From a virus: 47,255 bases of DNA. The position numbers were made by a program, and so were the translations under genes. The notes below the pieces were generated by a model, which saw only the letters and a program-made list of their open reading frames with translations, searched no databases and was not told the origin of the DNA. Position 1 is the first letter of the stretch. Every line of letters begins with the position of its first letter. This document shows, piece after piece, positions 24,896 through 32,441 of this stretch. The stretch covers positions 1 through 47,255 of IMG/VR virus record IMGVR_UViG_3300020213_000043. One strand, 5' to 3'.

Positions 24896-25845
24896 ATCAC
24901 GGTTCACTATTTTCTGGAATTGGAGGTTTCGATATCGCTGCTGAATGGATGGGATGGGAAAACATCTTTCATTGTGAGTGGAATAAGTTCGGACAAAGTG
25001 TATTAAAATATTACTGGCCAAAAGCTATAAGTTATGACGATATCACAAAAACAGACTTCACTATTCACAGAGGACAAGTCGACATCCTCACAGGTGGATT
25101 CCCTTGTCAACCCTATTCGGTTGCTGGAAAACGAAAGGGCAAAGAGGATGAGAGACATCTCTGGCCGGAAATGCTTAGATGTATTAGAGAGTGCCGGCCG
25201 ACCTGGATCGTGGGGGAAAACGTTTCTGGCCTTATTAGTTGGAACGGGGGATTGGTATTCGAGGAGGTGTGCGCTGACTTGGAAAGTGAAGGGTACGAAG
25301 TCCAACCGGTTATACTTCCAGCTTGCGCCGTCAACGCTCCCCACCGAAGAGATCGGGTCTGGATTGTTGCCCACCGTTCAAACGCAAGGATTGAAGGTTT
25401 GCACGAACAGAAGATCGGTTCAGATCAATTACTCGCTCCTACCAACGCCGCAAGCACGGGACGAAAAGAATGGGAGCAACGAAGCCGGAACACGGATACA
25501 ACGGAAAATAAAACAAGGCTGGACGATAGACCTAAACGATCAGGCAGCGATGGGAATGCTACCAACGCCGAGAACAAGGGACTACAAGGGTGCAAGGACA
25601 ACGGAATCACTAAAGGAATCAGGAAGAACAGAAACAAACAGCTTGCCGGATGCATTCCACCAAACTGGGAAATGTTCCCAACTCAATCCCCAGTTCGTTC
25701 TAGAAATGATGGGGTTTCCTCCGAATTGGACGGAATTACCTTTCCAAAGTGGCGCAACGAATCAATCAAAGCAGGAGGAAACGCAATAGTGCCCCATCTC
25801 GCTTTTGAGATATTTAAAGTAATAGAAAAAATGCAAAACAAATAA
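24892..25845 (+). CDS. DNA (cytosine-5)-methyltransferase
   Basis: 317 residues from ATG 24892 (ATGA overlap; ATG 24883 would add three). Motif I LFSGIGGFD, motif IV GGFPCQPYSVAGKRKG with catalytic Cys72, motif VI GENVSG (Glu109), motif VIII NAPHRRDRVWIVAH, and motif X GNAIVPHLAFEIF are all present. The region between VIII and X, normally target recognition, is low in complexity (Asn/Lys/Arg/Asp-rich), and exactly there a second gene (25034-25789) is encoded in the +1 frame. Likely role: protecting phage DNA from host restriction. Confidence 0.93.
   Translation: MNHGSLFSGIGGFDIAAEWMGWENIFHCEWNKFGQSVLKYYWPKAISYDDITKTDFTIHRGQVDILTGGFPCQPYSVAGKRKGKEDERHLWPEMLRCIRECRPTWIVGENVSGLISWNGGLVFEEVCADLESEGYEVQPVILPACAVNAPHRRDRVWIVAHRSNARIEGLHEQKIGSDQLLAPTNAASTGRKEWEQRSRNTDTTENKTRLDDRPKRSGSDGNATNAENKGLQGCKDNGITKGIRKNRNKQLAGCIPPNWEMFPTQSPVRSRNDGVSSELDGITFPKWRNESIKAGGNAIVPHLAFEIFKVIEKMQNK
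25034..25789 (+). CDS. Gene nested in the methyltransferase, +1 frame (LLPTP-repeat family)
   Basis: 251 residues read entirely within the methyltransferase gene. The product looks like a real conserved protein: RDISGRKCLDVL, then GTGDWYSRRCALTWKVKGTKSNRLYFQLAPST, three repeats beginning LLPT/MLPT (LLPTVQTQGLKV, LLPTPQARDEKNG, MLPTPRTRDYKG) and the ending LNPQFVLEMMGFPPNWTELPF. I recall proteins of this kind beside or over phage cytosine methyltransferases in Bacteroidota. Function unknown; a link to the methyltransferase is inferred from the overlap. The start at ATG 25034 is the first possible, but the true start may differ. Confidence 0.7.
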   Translation: MTISQKQTSLFTEDKSTSSQVDSLVNPIRLLENERAKRMRDISGRKCLDVLESAGRPGSWGKTFLALLVGTGDWYSRRCALTWKVKGTKSNRLYFQLAPSTLPTEEIGSGLLPTVQTQGLKVCTNRRSVQINYSLLPTPQARDEKNGSNEAGTRIQRKIKQGWTIDLNDQAAMGMLPTPRTRDYKGARTTESLKESGRTETNSLPDAFHQTGKCSQLNPQFVLEMMGFPPNWTELPFQSGATNQSKQEETQ

Positions 25846-25851
25846 CCTCCC

Positions 25852-28527
25852 ATGTCCTCCCTATACGCATCAGCAAAAGATTACCTGGCAGCCGGCCTAT
25901 CTGTTATCCCCTGTTCCAACAAGAGACCGGTGATAGGATCATGGTCACAATACCAGCAGGCAGCCCCTACCCTATCTGACATTGAAAATATGTTCAGGTC
26001 CCCAAAAGCGGACCAGATAGCTGTGATATGCGGAGCCGTCTCCGGATCTCTTGAGGTGATAGATGTGGACTTAAAGAATGACACCACCGGCACACTGTGG
26101 GACTTGCTGTGGAATGACCTCCTTGAATATTTTAATAACTCAATGCCGTTGGTCGTGGTAACCACTAAGTCAGGCGGTGTGCATCTGTACTACAGGTGCG
26201 AAGTAATTGAAGGAAATCAGAAGCTGGCCAGCGTAAAAAACAAAGAAGGCAAAGCAGTAGTAATTATTGAAACAAGGGGCGAAGGAGGCTATGTCATCGC
26301 ACCACCATCAGCTGGATACACATTACCTGATAGCGCATCTTTAGCGGCAATAGCCACCATCACAACTGATCAGCGCACAGACATATTAGACATATGCCGG
26401 AAATATAACCAGGTATTTGTAACCGAAAGGCAGAAGGTATCTAATGTGCAGGCGAGCAATTACAAGCTCACTCCGTGGGACGCATACAACCAGGACACAT
26501 CAGAACCATGGATGGAGGTAATGACAGATGCCGGATGGGTGGAGACAGGTGATAAAGATGGTAGGACATATCTTTCGAAAGCGGGCTCCGACAATAAAAA
26601 CAAAGCCAATTGGAACCACGAAAAACGCCTCCTTTATATTTTCTCTACCTCCACAGAATTTGAAAGCGAAAAAGCATACACCCCATTTGCCATTTACGCG
26701 GTGCTGAAGTGCGCCGGTGACTTTGCAGAAGCCACCAGGCAGATACGCGCTGCAGGCTACGGTCAGCCATTCTCTGAAAAAGAAGAGGAGTTAATACACC
26801 ATGCCACCACACTTTCGGACAAACAGATAGATCCTTTTGATATTTTTAGAATTTTAACCCCTGAATACTTTACGGCTTACCCAGACATCAAAGACTTACC
26901 AAAGGAGGAGCGAGAAAAAAAAACGAATGAGGCACTAGCGCCAATAATACGGGCAGGGGCAGAGAGGGCAGCGCAAGCCAAGGGGCTTTTCTGGGTAAAA
27001 AGGGGGAAAGGATTAGCGATAGTTGGGAGTGAAATAGTTAAATTCCTGCAGGCACAGGGTTTCTGGCTATTCGTGCAGGAAAGCGCATCCATGGCCTACC
27101 GATTAGTACACATAGACACCGACAGCCATATCATCGAAGAGGTGCCGGTTGACAAACTTAAGAAGTGGGTGGGTAAATGGGTGACTGATAACATAGATGA
27201 TTATAAGGTCAGCGGCCATGAGCTAATGGTGGCACTCGTTGATTTCACCGGATGGGAGCGAATAATTGAATGGCTAGAAAGGGTGTCCATAGCTGACATA
27301 TCATTTTTGAGGGATACATCAACAGCATCGTATCTGCCTTTTAAAAACGGGATAGTACATATTACCAAGGACGATATCCGGATAATGGAGTACCAAGAGC
27401 TGCCAAAAAATATGCTGCTTTGGACAAACCAAATCAAGGACGATGATATAGAGTTAGTAGGTATCGAAAAGGAACTTGACCTAAACCAAACACCGGTTTA
27501 CCGATTCTTCAAAAGGATAGCAGGAATTAACCCAGACATCGAGAACCTACCCATTGAAGGACCGGACGGACTGATGGTTAATTATCCGGACAAGTACAAT
27601 AACCTAATGTCGTTCTTGACCGGAGCCGGCTATCTGCTCTCTAATTACAAGGATCCAGGCAGGCCATATGCATATGTGTTGGCTGAAGACACCGCAACAT
27701 CGAGGGAAGGAGGCGGAGCCGGTAAGGACTTGTTTATCAAATGCCTGATTCCTCTTAGGTCCGTATGTCTATTTCCTGCCAAGCTCTGGAAGGCAACGGA
27801 TAGTTTTGCATTCCAAAGGTATAAATTGGGTGATGATATCCTTTACTTGTCAGATCTGAACCGCAACTTTGATTTCGAGCTAATTTATAATGTGGTCAGC
27901 GAAGGATTGCCGATAGAGAAGAAGAACAAAGATGCCTTCATGGTGCCCTATGAGCTATCGCCTAAGGTAGTAGCATCAACTAACTACGATGTAGATGAGA
28001 CGAACGCACACGCGGCAAGGAGGCTCCGTAAGCTACTGTTTGCCAAATACTACAACCAGGTAGTTAGGCCAGAGGATGAGCTAGGAGGTATGTTCTGGGG
28101 TCCGGAATGGACACGCCGGGACTGGATGCTGTTCTACTTGCTGCTATTTGTATGCATCCAAACATATCTGGACAATGGGGTGATGAGGTTTGCAACAACC
28201 GAAAATATGAAGGCAAAGACCATAAAGCTAAAGTGTGGTGAAGACTTTTATGATTTCATTTCCGAATGGATTACCGCTAATGCCGGCAAGTGGGTGCCCA
28301 AAAAAGGACTGTATGATGAGTTCCTCGATGATTCTGAGCTGGAGCGAAAGGCTTACTCGAGCCGTAAGTTTGACTTTGCCATGAAATTCTACGCTGAGGT
28401 GAATGGGTACGTGGTTGGTGAGGTTAGAAATAAATCTCGTAATGTTGGGGATAGAGATCAGAAATACATTATATTTACCAAGGCAGGGCTAGTAGTGCCT
28501 GATTTCGCAGAAGGCACACCATTTTAG
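25852..28527 (+). CDS. Primase-polymerase fused to a superfamily 3-type helicase
   Basis: 891 residues. N-terminal prim-pol: GLSVIPCSNKRPVIGSW, VICGAVSGSLEVIDVD (Asp pair near 70), VVTTKSGGVHLYYR (near 100-115) and VIIETRGEGGYVIAPPS. The C-terminal ATPase (about 560-800) has REGGGAGKDLF as a divergent Walker A (Asp replaces the usual Ser/Thr), DILYLSDLNRNF as Walker B, KVVASTNYDVD as sensor/motif C and ARRLRKLLF as Arg finger. It should unwind and prime phage DNA. The noncoding putative origin follows directly, and a terminator lies at 28604. Confidence 0.85.
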   Translation: MSSLYASAKDYLAAGLSVIPCSNKRPVIGSWSQYQQAAPTLSDIENMFRSPKADQIAVICGAVSGSLEVIDVDLKNDTTGTLWDLLWNDLLEYFNNSMPLVVVTTKSGGVHLYYRCEVIEGNQKLASVKNKEGKAVVIIETRGEGGYVIAPPSAGYTLPDSASLAAIATITTDQRTDILDICRKYNQVFVTERQKVSNVQASNYKLTPWDAYNQDTSEPWMEVMTDAGWVETGDKDGRTYLSKAGSDNKNKANWNHEKRLLYIFSTSTEFESEKAYTPFAIYAVLKCAGDFAEATRQIRAAGYGQPFSEKEEELIHHATTLSDKQIDPFDIFRILTPEYFTAYPDIKDLPKEEREKKTNEALAPIIRAGAERAAQAKGLFWVKRGKGLAIVGSEIVKFLQAQGFWLFVQESASMAYRLVHIDTDSHIIEEVPVDKLKKWVGKWVTDNIDDYKVSGHELMVALVDFTGWERIIEWLERVSIADISFLRDTSTASYLPFKNGIVHITKDDIRIMEYQELPKNMLLWTNQIKDDDIELVGIEKELDLNQTPVYRFFKRIAGINPDIENLPIEGPDGLMVNYPDKYNNLMSFLTGAGYLLSNYKDPGRPYAYVLAEDTATSREGGGAGKDLFIKCLIPLRSVCLFPAKLWKATDSFAFQRYKLGDDILYLSDLNRNFDFELIYNVVSEGLPIEKKNKDAFMVPYELSPKVVASTNYDVDETNAHAARRLRKLLFAKYYNQVVRPEDELGGMFWGPEWTRRDWMLFYLLLFVCIQTYLDNGVMRFATTENMKAKTIKLKCGEDFYDFISEWITANAGKWVPKKGLYDEFLDDSELERKAYSSRKFDFAMKFYAEVNGYVVGEVRNKSRNVGDRDQKYIIFTKAGLVVPDFAEGTPF

Positions 28528-28603
28528 CCAAGTGGGGCACTAAGTGGGGCTACATCAAAGCTTTAGATAAAGCAAGTTAACTGTTTAAAATTCATACATT
28601 TAT

Positions 28604-28635
28604 ATAGAGTGGGGCATTATCTCCACTCTATTTTT
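28604..28635 (+). terminator. Rho-independent terminator after the primase-helicase
   Basis: A 10- to 11-bp stem (28604-28614 with 28621-28631; one G-T pair), loop CATTAT, then TTTTT. Its ascending arm carries the third of three GTGGGGC strings; the others are at 28532 and 28544. Confidence 0.85.
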
Positions 28636-28785
28636 ATGTTTTGCTCTGAAATTATTTTCAAAAATTAAATAAAAAAAAAGTTCAAGACCACAAAAAAGGG
28701 TGCCGATAGTGCCCCAGAGGGTTAAAATACTGATATATAGGCATTTAGCCCAAAATCATAGGTCCCCAGTTGAGTCCCCAAAGGG

Positions 28786-28824
28786 TATTCTTAAGTCCCC
28801 AGAGCTATTCTTAAGTCCCCAGCC
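28786..28824. repeat. 20-bp direct repeat, two copies
   Basis: TATTCTTAAGTCCCCAGAGC at 28786-28805 is followed at once by a second copy (28806-28824, truncated at the end). Two further GTCCCCA cores lie upstream at 28762 and 28774. Confidence 0.8.
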
Positions 28825-28979
28825 AAAAAACTGCAATAAAAAAATATTGGGGCTAAAAAACACGTTTTTCCATGGTCTCCTACCTCTGTACCTGAGTAGT
28901 AGTAGTTTAAAATATAAATATATACCCGGTGGAAGCATAGGAAATGGGTGAAAAAAGCCCCATCCAGGTAGGATACTAA

Positions 28980-29049
28980 CCCCTTACTAACCCCTTACTA
29001 ACCCCTTACTAACCCCTTACTAACCCCTTACTAACCCCTTGCTAACCCC
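28980..29049. repeat. 11-bp iterons with C4 runs at one-turn spacing
   Basis: Unit CCCTTACTAAC repeats six times from 28981, the last with one change (G for A), plus partial units on both sides. This gives seven CCCC runs exactly 11 bp apart. The other strand therefore reads GGGGTTAGTAA repeatedly, which could fold as a G-quadruplex. Confidence 0.95.
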
Positions 29050-29143
29050 TGCACCTAAATGTGAGACCCATCACTGATTTTCAATCTTTTCAATTTTAAT
29101 TGAAAATTGGTATAAAATTTAATATGTTAAAGTATATCAAAGA

Positions 29144-29175
29144 TGATACATGTGTCAAAAAAGATACTATCTTTA
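29144..29175 (+). promoter_or_regulatory. Promoter-like box with an operator-like palindrome
   Basis: TATCTTTA (29168-29175) is one base off TAnnTTTG and lies 28 bp before the start at 29204. Just upstream is TGATACATGTGTCA (29144-29157), a palindrome with two mismatched positions, placed between the expected -33 and -7 boxes as a repressor site would be. Confidence 0.45.
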
Positions 29176-29203
29176 CATTATTAATAACAACAAAAACAAA
29201 ATC

Positions 29204-29467
29204 ATGACAAATCAAGAAATAAATAACAAAGTAGAAGATATAAAAGCCAAAGGATGCAAATTATCAGATAAGGCCATCATTGCAATAATTATGAAAGGTC
29301 AAAAAAACAGCGCAAAAAACATAAAAAGGATAGCAAAGGGTTTTGATAAAAGAGCCGAAGCATTAGCCAACCCATCAAAAGGCAACTTAATTGTGGATGG
29401 TGTTGTGTATGATAATTTGAGTGATTATAACCACGCCTGTAGCGTAAGAATAATGAGAAATAGATAA
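29204..29467 (+). CDS. Small basic protein
   Basis: 87 residues from ATG 29204 in the AAAATCATG context. Lys-rich and helical (QEINNKVEDIKAKGCKLSDK, then KGQKNSAKNIKRIAKGFDKRAEALANPSKGNL). First gene after the origin region. No family recognised. Confidence 0.5.
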   Translation: MTNQEINNKVEDIKAKGCKLSDKAIIAIIMKGQKNSAKNIKRIAKGFDKRAEALANPSKGNLIVDGVVYDNLSDYNHACSVRIMRNR

Positions 29468-29483
29468 CCAAACAACACCGGCC

Positions 29484-29521
29484 CGGTGGTCAGGGCGAAA
29501 GAAAAACTTGCAATCATGAAA
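29484..29521 (+). repeat. Shared leader A, copy 1
   Basis: CGGTGGTCAGGG then an A-rich stretch and AAAAACTTGCAATCATGAAA. The same ~38-base block, including the start codon, recurs at 29724-29760, and its second half at about 30088-30111. Confidence 0.75.
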
Positions 29522-29707
29522 GCATTACAAAACTTTACAAACGAAATAGCTAATGTTGCTGAAGTATCTCATGAGTTCTTGGGTGATGGTCTTCAACGGC
29601 TATGCTTCAAGTGTTCAAAAGAGGTAGCTAATGATATCATCAGACACGCTGTTAGTATGGGACTGCCCCACGAAAGAAACAGCGAAGGAGTGAATATATA
29701 CGGTTAA
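29516..29707 (+). CDS. Small protein behind leader A
   Basis: 63 residues from ATG 29516 (MKALQNFTNEIANVAEVSHEF). An earlier ATG at 29486 would put the conserved leader inside the gene, so the later start is preferred. No family recognised. Confidence 0.5.
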   Translation: MKALQNFTNEIANVAEVSHEFLGDGLQRLCFKCSKEVANDIIRHAVSMGLPHERNSEGVNIYG

Positions 29708-29723
29708 TATTAAAACGCCTACT

Positions 29724-29760
29724 CGGTGGTCAGGGTAAACAAAAACTTGCAATCATGAAA
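29724..29760 (+). repeat. Shared leader A, copy 2
   Basis: CGGTGGTCAGGG, A-rich stretch, AAAAACTTGCAATCATGAAA; nearly identical to 29484-29521 although the genes that follow are unrelated. Confidence 0.75.
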
Positions 29761-30045
29761 ACATTTGAATTAGTAATGGGAGGTATCACAGTGGAGAACC
29801 TTTACATGTCCAGAGGTAGCGGCTACGGCCAGTACTACCTGAACGGAGATTTCACATTTGAAAACAAAAAAGTAAGAGTTAAGAAGCATACGACCGATTC
29901 CCAAGCATGGGATGATAACCAAGACTGCGAGACACCCGGTGAGTCATATGAGCTACTTATTAAAGTGCTTGGTCATTTATTGCCTGATATGCAAGAACAG
30001 GCAGCCGAAAAGATAGCCGACATGATCGGTGATCAGGTTAGCTGA
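29755..30045 (+). CDS. Small protein behind leader A
   Basis: 96 residues (MKTFELVMGGITVENLYMSRGSGYGQYYLNGDF), mixed beta then helical, ending with DMQEQAAEKIADMIGDQ. No family recognised. Confidence 0.5.
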   Translation: MKTFELVMGGITVENLYMSRGSGYGQYYLNGDFTFENKKVRVKKHTTDSQAWDDNQDCETPGESYELLIKVLGHLLPDMQEQAAEKIADMIGDQVS

Positions 30046-30105
30046 AGAGTGGCTAATGCCCGAAACCGGAGCGATCCGGTCTTAACCAAAAAAAAACTTG
30101 CAATT

Positions 30106-30327
30106 ATGAAAACGATAACTTACATGGGTGGGGACACCCAACAAGTCCCAGAAAACGTATCCGACAGGCTCCTGCTGGCAAGCACATCACCAAATATGTT
30201 ATGTGTGGAAGGGCTTATGCTGAACCAAAGCAAAAAAGATGCTCTTTCTATTCTTTTGGCTGCACCCGATAGGATACGCAAGTGTGCAATGTATGTCACG
30301 CTGATGCGCAAATATTCAAATCCGTAG
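30106..30327 (+). CDS. Small protein behind partial leader A
   Basis: 73 residues from ATG 30106, preceded by AAAAAACTTGCAATT, a copy of the leader A end. An upstream start at 30049 is possible but would include the leader. A terminator follows at 30353. Confidence 0.5.
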   Translation: MKTITYMGGDTQQVPENVSDRLLLASTSPNMLCVEGLMLNQSKKDALSILLAAPDRIRKCAMYVTLMRKYSNP

Positions 30328-30352
30328 GTTTCCGCAAGTTCCTGCGGCGTTG

Positions 30353-30376
30353 GCCCCGAACGGATCGGGGCTTTTT
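30353..30376 (+). terminator. Rho-independent terminator
   Basis: GCCCCGA / TCGGGGC (30353-30359 with 30365-30371), loop ACGGA, then TTTTT. Confidence 0.85.
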
Positions 30377-30403
30377 GAAACTAAATAATTAAATAACTTA
30401 TAT

Positions 30404-30682
30404 ATGACCGAAGATACTTACTGGAAAGAAAAATTAAGCAGGGAGCAACACCATCTTGATTATGAACATCAATCTAAAATGAACACGTTGGTTCAGACAG
30501 AAGAGATGAACTTATTTTCCCTACTTAAACCTAAAGTTGGAATAGATGGCAACCAACATTATGTCTTATATGGAGAGAACTTACAAGATGGAGTTGCTGG
30601 CTTTGGAGACACACTTATTCTTGCCATATCTGACTTTAATAAGAGTTTTTATAGCGTGGTGAAGAAAAAAAATAGCACATAA
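30404..30682 (+). CDS. Unknown protein
   Basis: 92 residues: a charged helical start (WKEKLSREQHHLDYEHQSKM) and a beta-rich second half (HYVLYGENLQDGVAGFGDTLILAISDFNKSFYSVV), like many small phage proteins of unknown role. Its stop is followed at once by shared leader B. Confidence 0.5.
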   Translation: MTEDTYWKEKLSREQHHLDYEHQSKMNTLVQTEEMNLFSLLKPKVGIDGNQHYVLYGENLQDGVAGFGDTLILAISDFNKSFYSVVKKKNST

Positions 30683-30713
30683 CCAAAGGCACCCACCACA
30701 GCAAACCAAATCA
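30681..30713 (+). repeat. Shared leader B, copy 1
   Basis: AACCAAAGGCACCCACCACA then GCAAACCAAATCA, before ATG 30720. The block recurs at 31054-31085 before ATG 31085. Confidence 0.8.
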
Positions 30714-30719
30714 GATAAT

Positions 30720-31088
30720 ATGCACTGGATACAAGTACAAAAACCACGATATAAAATAGATGGGTATATCTGGGTCTCCTGTGTGGCAGAAATAAGAAAA
30801 AATGATACGGGCGAAATAAGAGAATATAAAACTGATGAGCTTCTAAGGAATGGTGATATCACCCCATCTGTCTTTAAATGGGAGGATAATAACTATTCCT
30901 GTGACTGCAATAGGCGGTTGTGCTTTGATCGCGCATCAGATACGGATGAAGATACGGATGAAGATACCGATGTTGTATGTTCGCACGGTAAGTACTCCGT
31001 CAACCTGAAAAACAAAAAAGACGGCAAGGTCTATTATCGCGAATTTGGGGCGCAACCAAAGGCACCCACCACAACAAATAAATCATGA
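30720..31088 (+). CDS. Unknown Cys-containing protein with an acidic repeat
   Basis: 122 residues. SCDCNRRLCFDRAS then an acidic DTDEDTDEDTD stretch made by 12-bp DNA repeats, then VVCSHGKYSVNLKNKKDGKVYYREFG. Four Cys and a His could bind zinc. The end overlaps the next start (31085) and contains leader B copy 2. Confidence 0.5.
   Translation: MHWIQVQKPRYKIDGYIWVSCVAEIRKNDTGEIREYKTDELLRNGDITPSVFKWEDNNYSCDCNRRLCFDRASDTDEDTDEDTDVVCSHGKYSVNLKNKKDGKVYYREFGAQPKAPTTTNKS
31054..31085 (+). repeat. Shared leader B, copy 2
   Basis: AACCAAAGGCACCCACCACA then ACAAATAAATCA. It lies inside the end of the upstream gene, where it encodes PKAPTTTNKS, and directly before ATG 31085. Confidence 0.8.
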
Positions 31089-31297
31089 ACACAATAAACC
31101 ACAGAAAAGAAGCCTTAGCCCTAATGGCCTGGCTTAGGATCGAACAGATAGAACAAGGACTATCAGACCAGACCATATCTGACCGCACAGGCATTGGCAG
31201 GGCTAACATCAGCAGGATGTTCAATGGAAACCATCTCCCACGCCTTGATACTTATTTGAAATTAAAAGAAGCAATTAAGAAAAACATATCAGATTAA
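31085..31297 (+). CDS. XRE-family helix-turn-helix regulator
   Basis: 70 residues. GLSDQTISDRTGIGRANISRMFNGNHLPRLDTYLKLKEAI is a complete Cro/CI-type HTH_3 domain (helix 2 DQTISDRTG, helix 3 RANISRMFNG). It is Cro-sized and has no cleavage or oligomerisation domain. Likely a transcription regulator; candidate targets are the palindromes at 31329 and 29144. It is also one of several candidates for binding the late palindromes, without direct evidence. Confidence 0.8.
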   Translation: MNTINHRKEALALMAWLRIEQIEQGLSDQTISDRTGIGRANISRMFNGNHLPRLDTYLKLKEAIKKNISD

Positions 31298-31301
31298 ACC
31301 A

Positions 31302-31344
31302 TATATTTGCATCAGCCACTCCAAGGATCTACCTAATCAGGTAG
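31302..31344 (+). promoter_or_regulatory. -7 box and inverted repeat before 31349
   Basis: TATATTTG at 31302-31309 fits TAnnTTTG. Downstream, CTACCT-AATC-AGGTAG (31329-31344) is a perfect inverted repeat ending 4 bp before the start codon. It could be an operator or an mRNA hairpin that covers the start. Confidence 0.5.
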
Positions 31345-31348
31345 GGCA

Positions 31349-31759
31349 ATGTCAAAACTAATCACTAAGGCCGGAAACAAACCCGTACAGGTTGCACCTG
31401 TGCTGGTTAATCCAATAAGCCAACCGACAATACAACAGCCAGATGACGGGGGGGAGCGCACAACATCAAATGTAGATAGCTCCCCCATTTCTTTCACCTT
31501 CCAACCAATTACTCCACTATCATGGAAGCTCGCTAACCTGGGTATTGCCAAGCTATCCATTAACGCCACCATACGTGACTGGATGGATCACGACACAGCT
31601 ATCAGGAATTGGGTTCATACCTGCCTTACTGCATTCACTCAGCTCCCCAATGTGTTCACATGGTCGTGCCCTATCCCTGACCAATGGATCGATGAGATGG
31701 GCGGCAGTGAGATTATCTTTCATTGGGGCAAGACCGGGGAGGTATCAATTTGCAATTAA
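31349..31759 (+). CDS. Unknown protein
   Basis: 136 residues: a disordered Pro/Gln-rich first 45, then a helical domain with several Trp (SWKLANLGIAKLSINATIRDWMDHDTAIRNWVH). No family recognised. It has its own promoter-like box upstream. Confidence 0.5.
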   Translation: MSKLITKAGNKPVQVAPVLVNPISQPTIQQPDDGGERTTSNVDSSPISFTFQPITPLSWKLANLGIAKLSINATIRDWMDHDTAIRNWVHTCLTAFTQLPNVFTWSCPIPDQWIDEMGGSEIIFHWGKTGEVSICN

Positions 31760-31800
31760 ATGAATTAAATCAACAAACCAGCCTATACGCCTTCGTGCTT

Positions 31801-31824
31801 ATTCACTAATTCACTAATTCACTA
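31801..31824. repeat. 8-bp tandem repeat
   Basis: ATTCACTA three times in a row, 19 bp upstream of ATG 31843. Confidence 0.9.
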
Positions 31825-31842
31825 ATTAATAAATTTATAAAA

Positions 31843-32232
31843 ATGGAAGATATAATATTTGTAAAAAGAAGTTCCCATTCACAATTGAGAACAATTAAAA
31901 AACCAGTAATAAGGATGGAAATAAAAAACGGTCGATTTGTCGTCAGTGATATTGTCGCAAAGGCTTTAAGTGTTGATGATAACGATGGTTTAATGTTTGT
32001 ATTTAATCGGGGAGCAAAGACAGCTTATGTTCTAAAAGATGATGAAGATGATGCTTTCAAATTAAGTCGCAAAGACTCGCACAGCTTGCGTTTTTCGTCA
32101 AAAGATTTGATGCAGTTTTTTGATGATACTTTTGGTTTACTAGAAACAGGAAAGTCATCATTTGTCTTTAGTGTCGATTTACAAGCTAATGCCAAAGGTT
32201 GGCACGGGGTCTCTTTAAATAAACCGCAATGA
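31843..32232 (+). CDS. Unknown protein, start of the AT-rich small-gene region
   Basis: 129 residues, no recognised family. Base composition is more AT-rich than the replication genes. Leader ATTAATAAATTTATAAAAATG is of the A/T-rich type seen in the cassette-like genes. ATGA-type overlap with 32229. Confidence 0.5.
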   Translation: MEDIIFVKRSSHSQLRTIKKPVIRMEIKNGRFVVSDIVAKALSVDDNDGLMFVFNRGAKTAYVLKDDEDDAFKLSRKDSHSLRFSSKDLMQFFDDTFGLLETGKSSFVFSVDLQANAKGWHGVSLNKPQ

Positions 32233-32441
32233 CCGATAAAAACGAAACTCAGCCCATTACAAATATGCCGTTATCGGCTGGCATTTGCGACAATTGCGCA
32301 ATACCAAAAATGGTTAATTCTGGCAATGGAATTGATGAGCCATTAGACCCTATTTTATATTGTGATAAAATGAAAAGAGAAATAATGCCAGAATTACCAG
32401 AAGATAGATGTGTGGAATGTCGGTTTTATGATTACCGCTAA
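32229..32441 (+). CDS. Small Cys-rich protein
   Basis: 70 residues with CDNCA near 20 and C-x(n)-CVECRFYDYR at the end: two Cys pairs that could bind zinc. Its TAA stop lies within the left arm (CCGCTAAC) of the first hairpin element. Confidence 0.55.
   Translation: MTDKNETQPITNMPLSAGICDNCAIPKMVNSGNGIDEPLDPILYCDKMKREIMPELPEDRCVECRFYDYR

Larger units (their letters stand above)
28636..29143. other. Noncoding region, putative replication origin
   Basis: There is no credible gene between 28528 and 29203. In order the region holds a terminator, four GTCCCCA strings (28762, 28774, 28795, 28815), the 11-bp iterons (28980-29049), and an AT-rich stretch with inverted repeat TTTTCAATTTTAATTGAAAA (29087-29106). 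Iterons next to an AT-rich tract, directly after the primase-helicase gene, are the usual marks of a replication origin. No initiator protein or DnaA box was identified with confidence. Confidence 0.55.

Noticed and set aside
28980-29049. CRISPR array
   Set aside because: The 11-bp units are directly adjacent with no spacers, and no cas gene is present.
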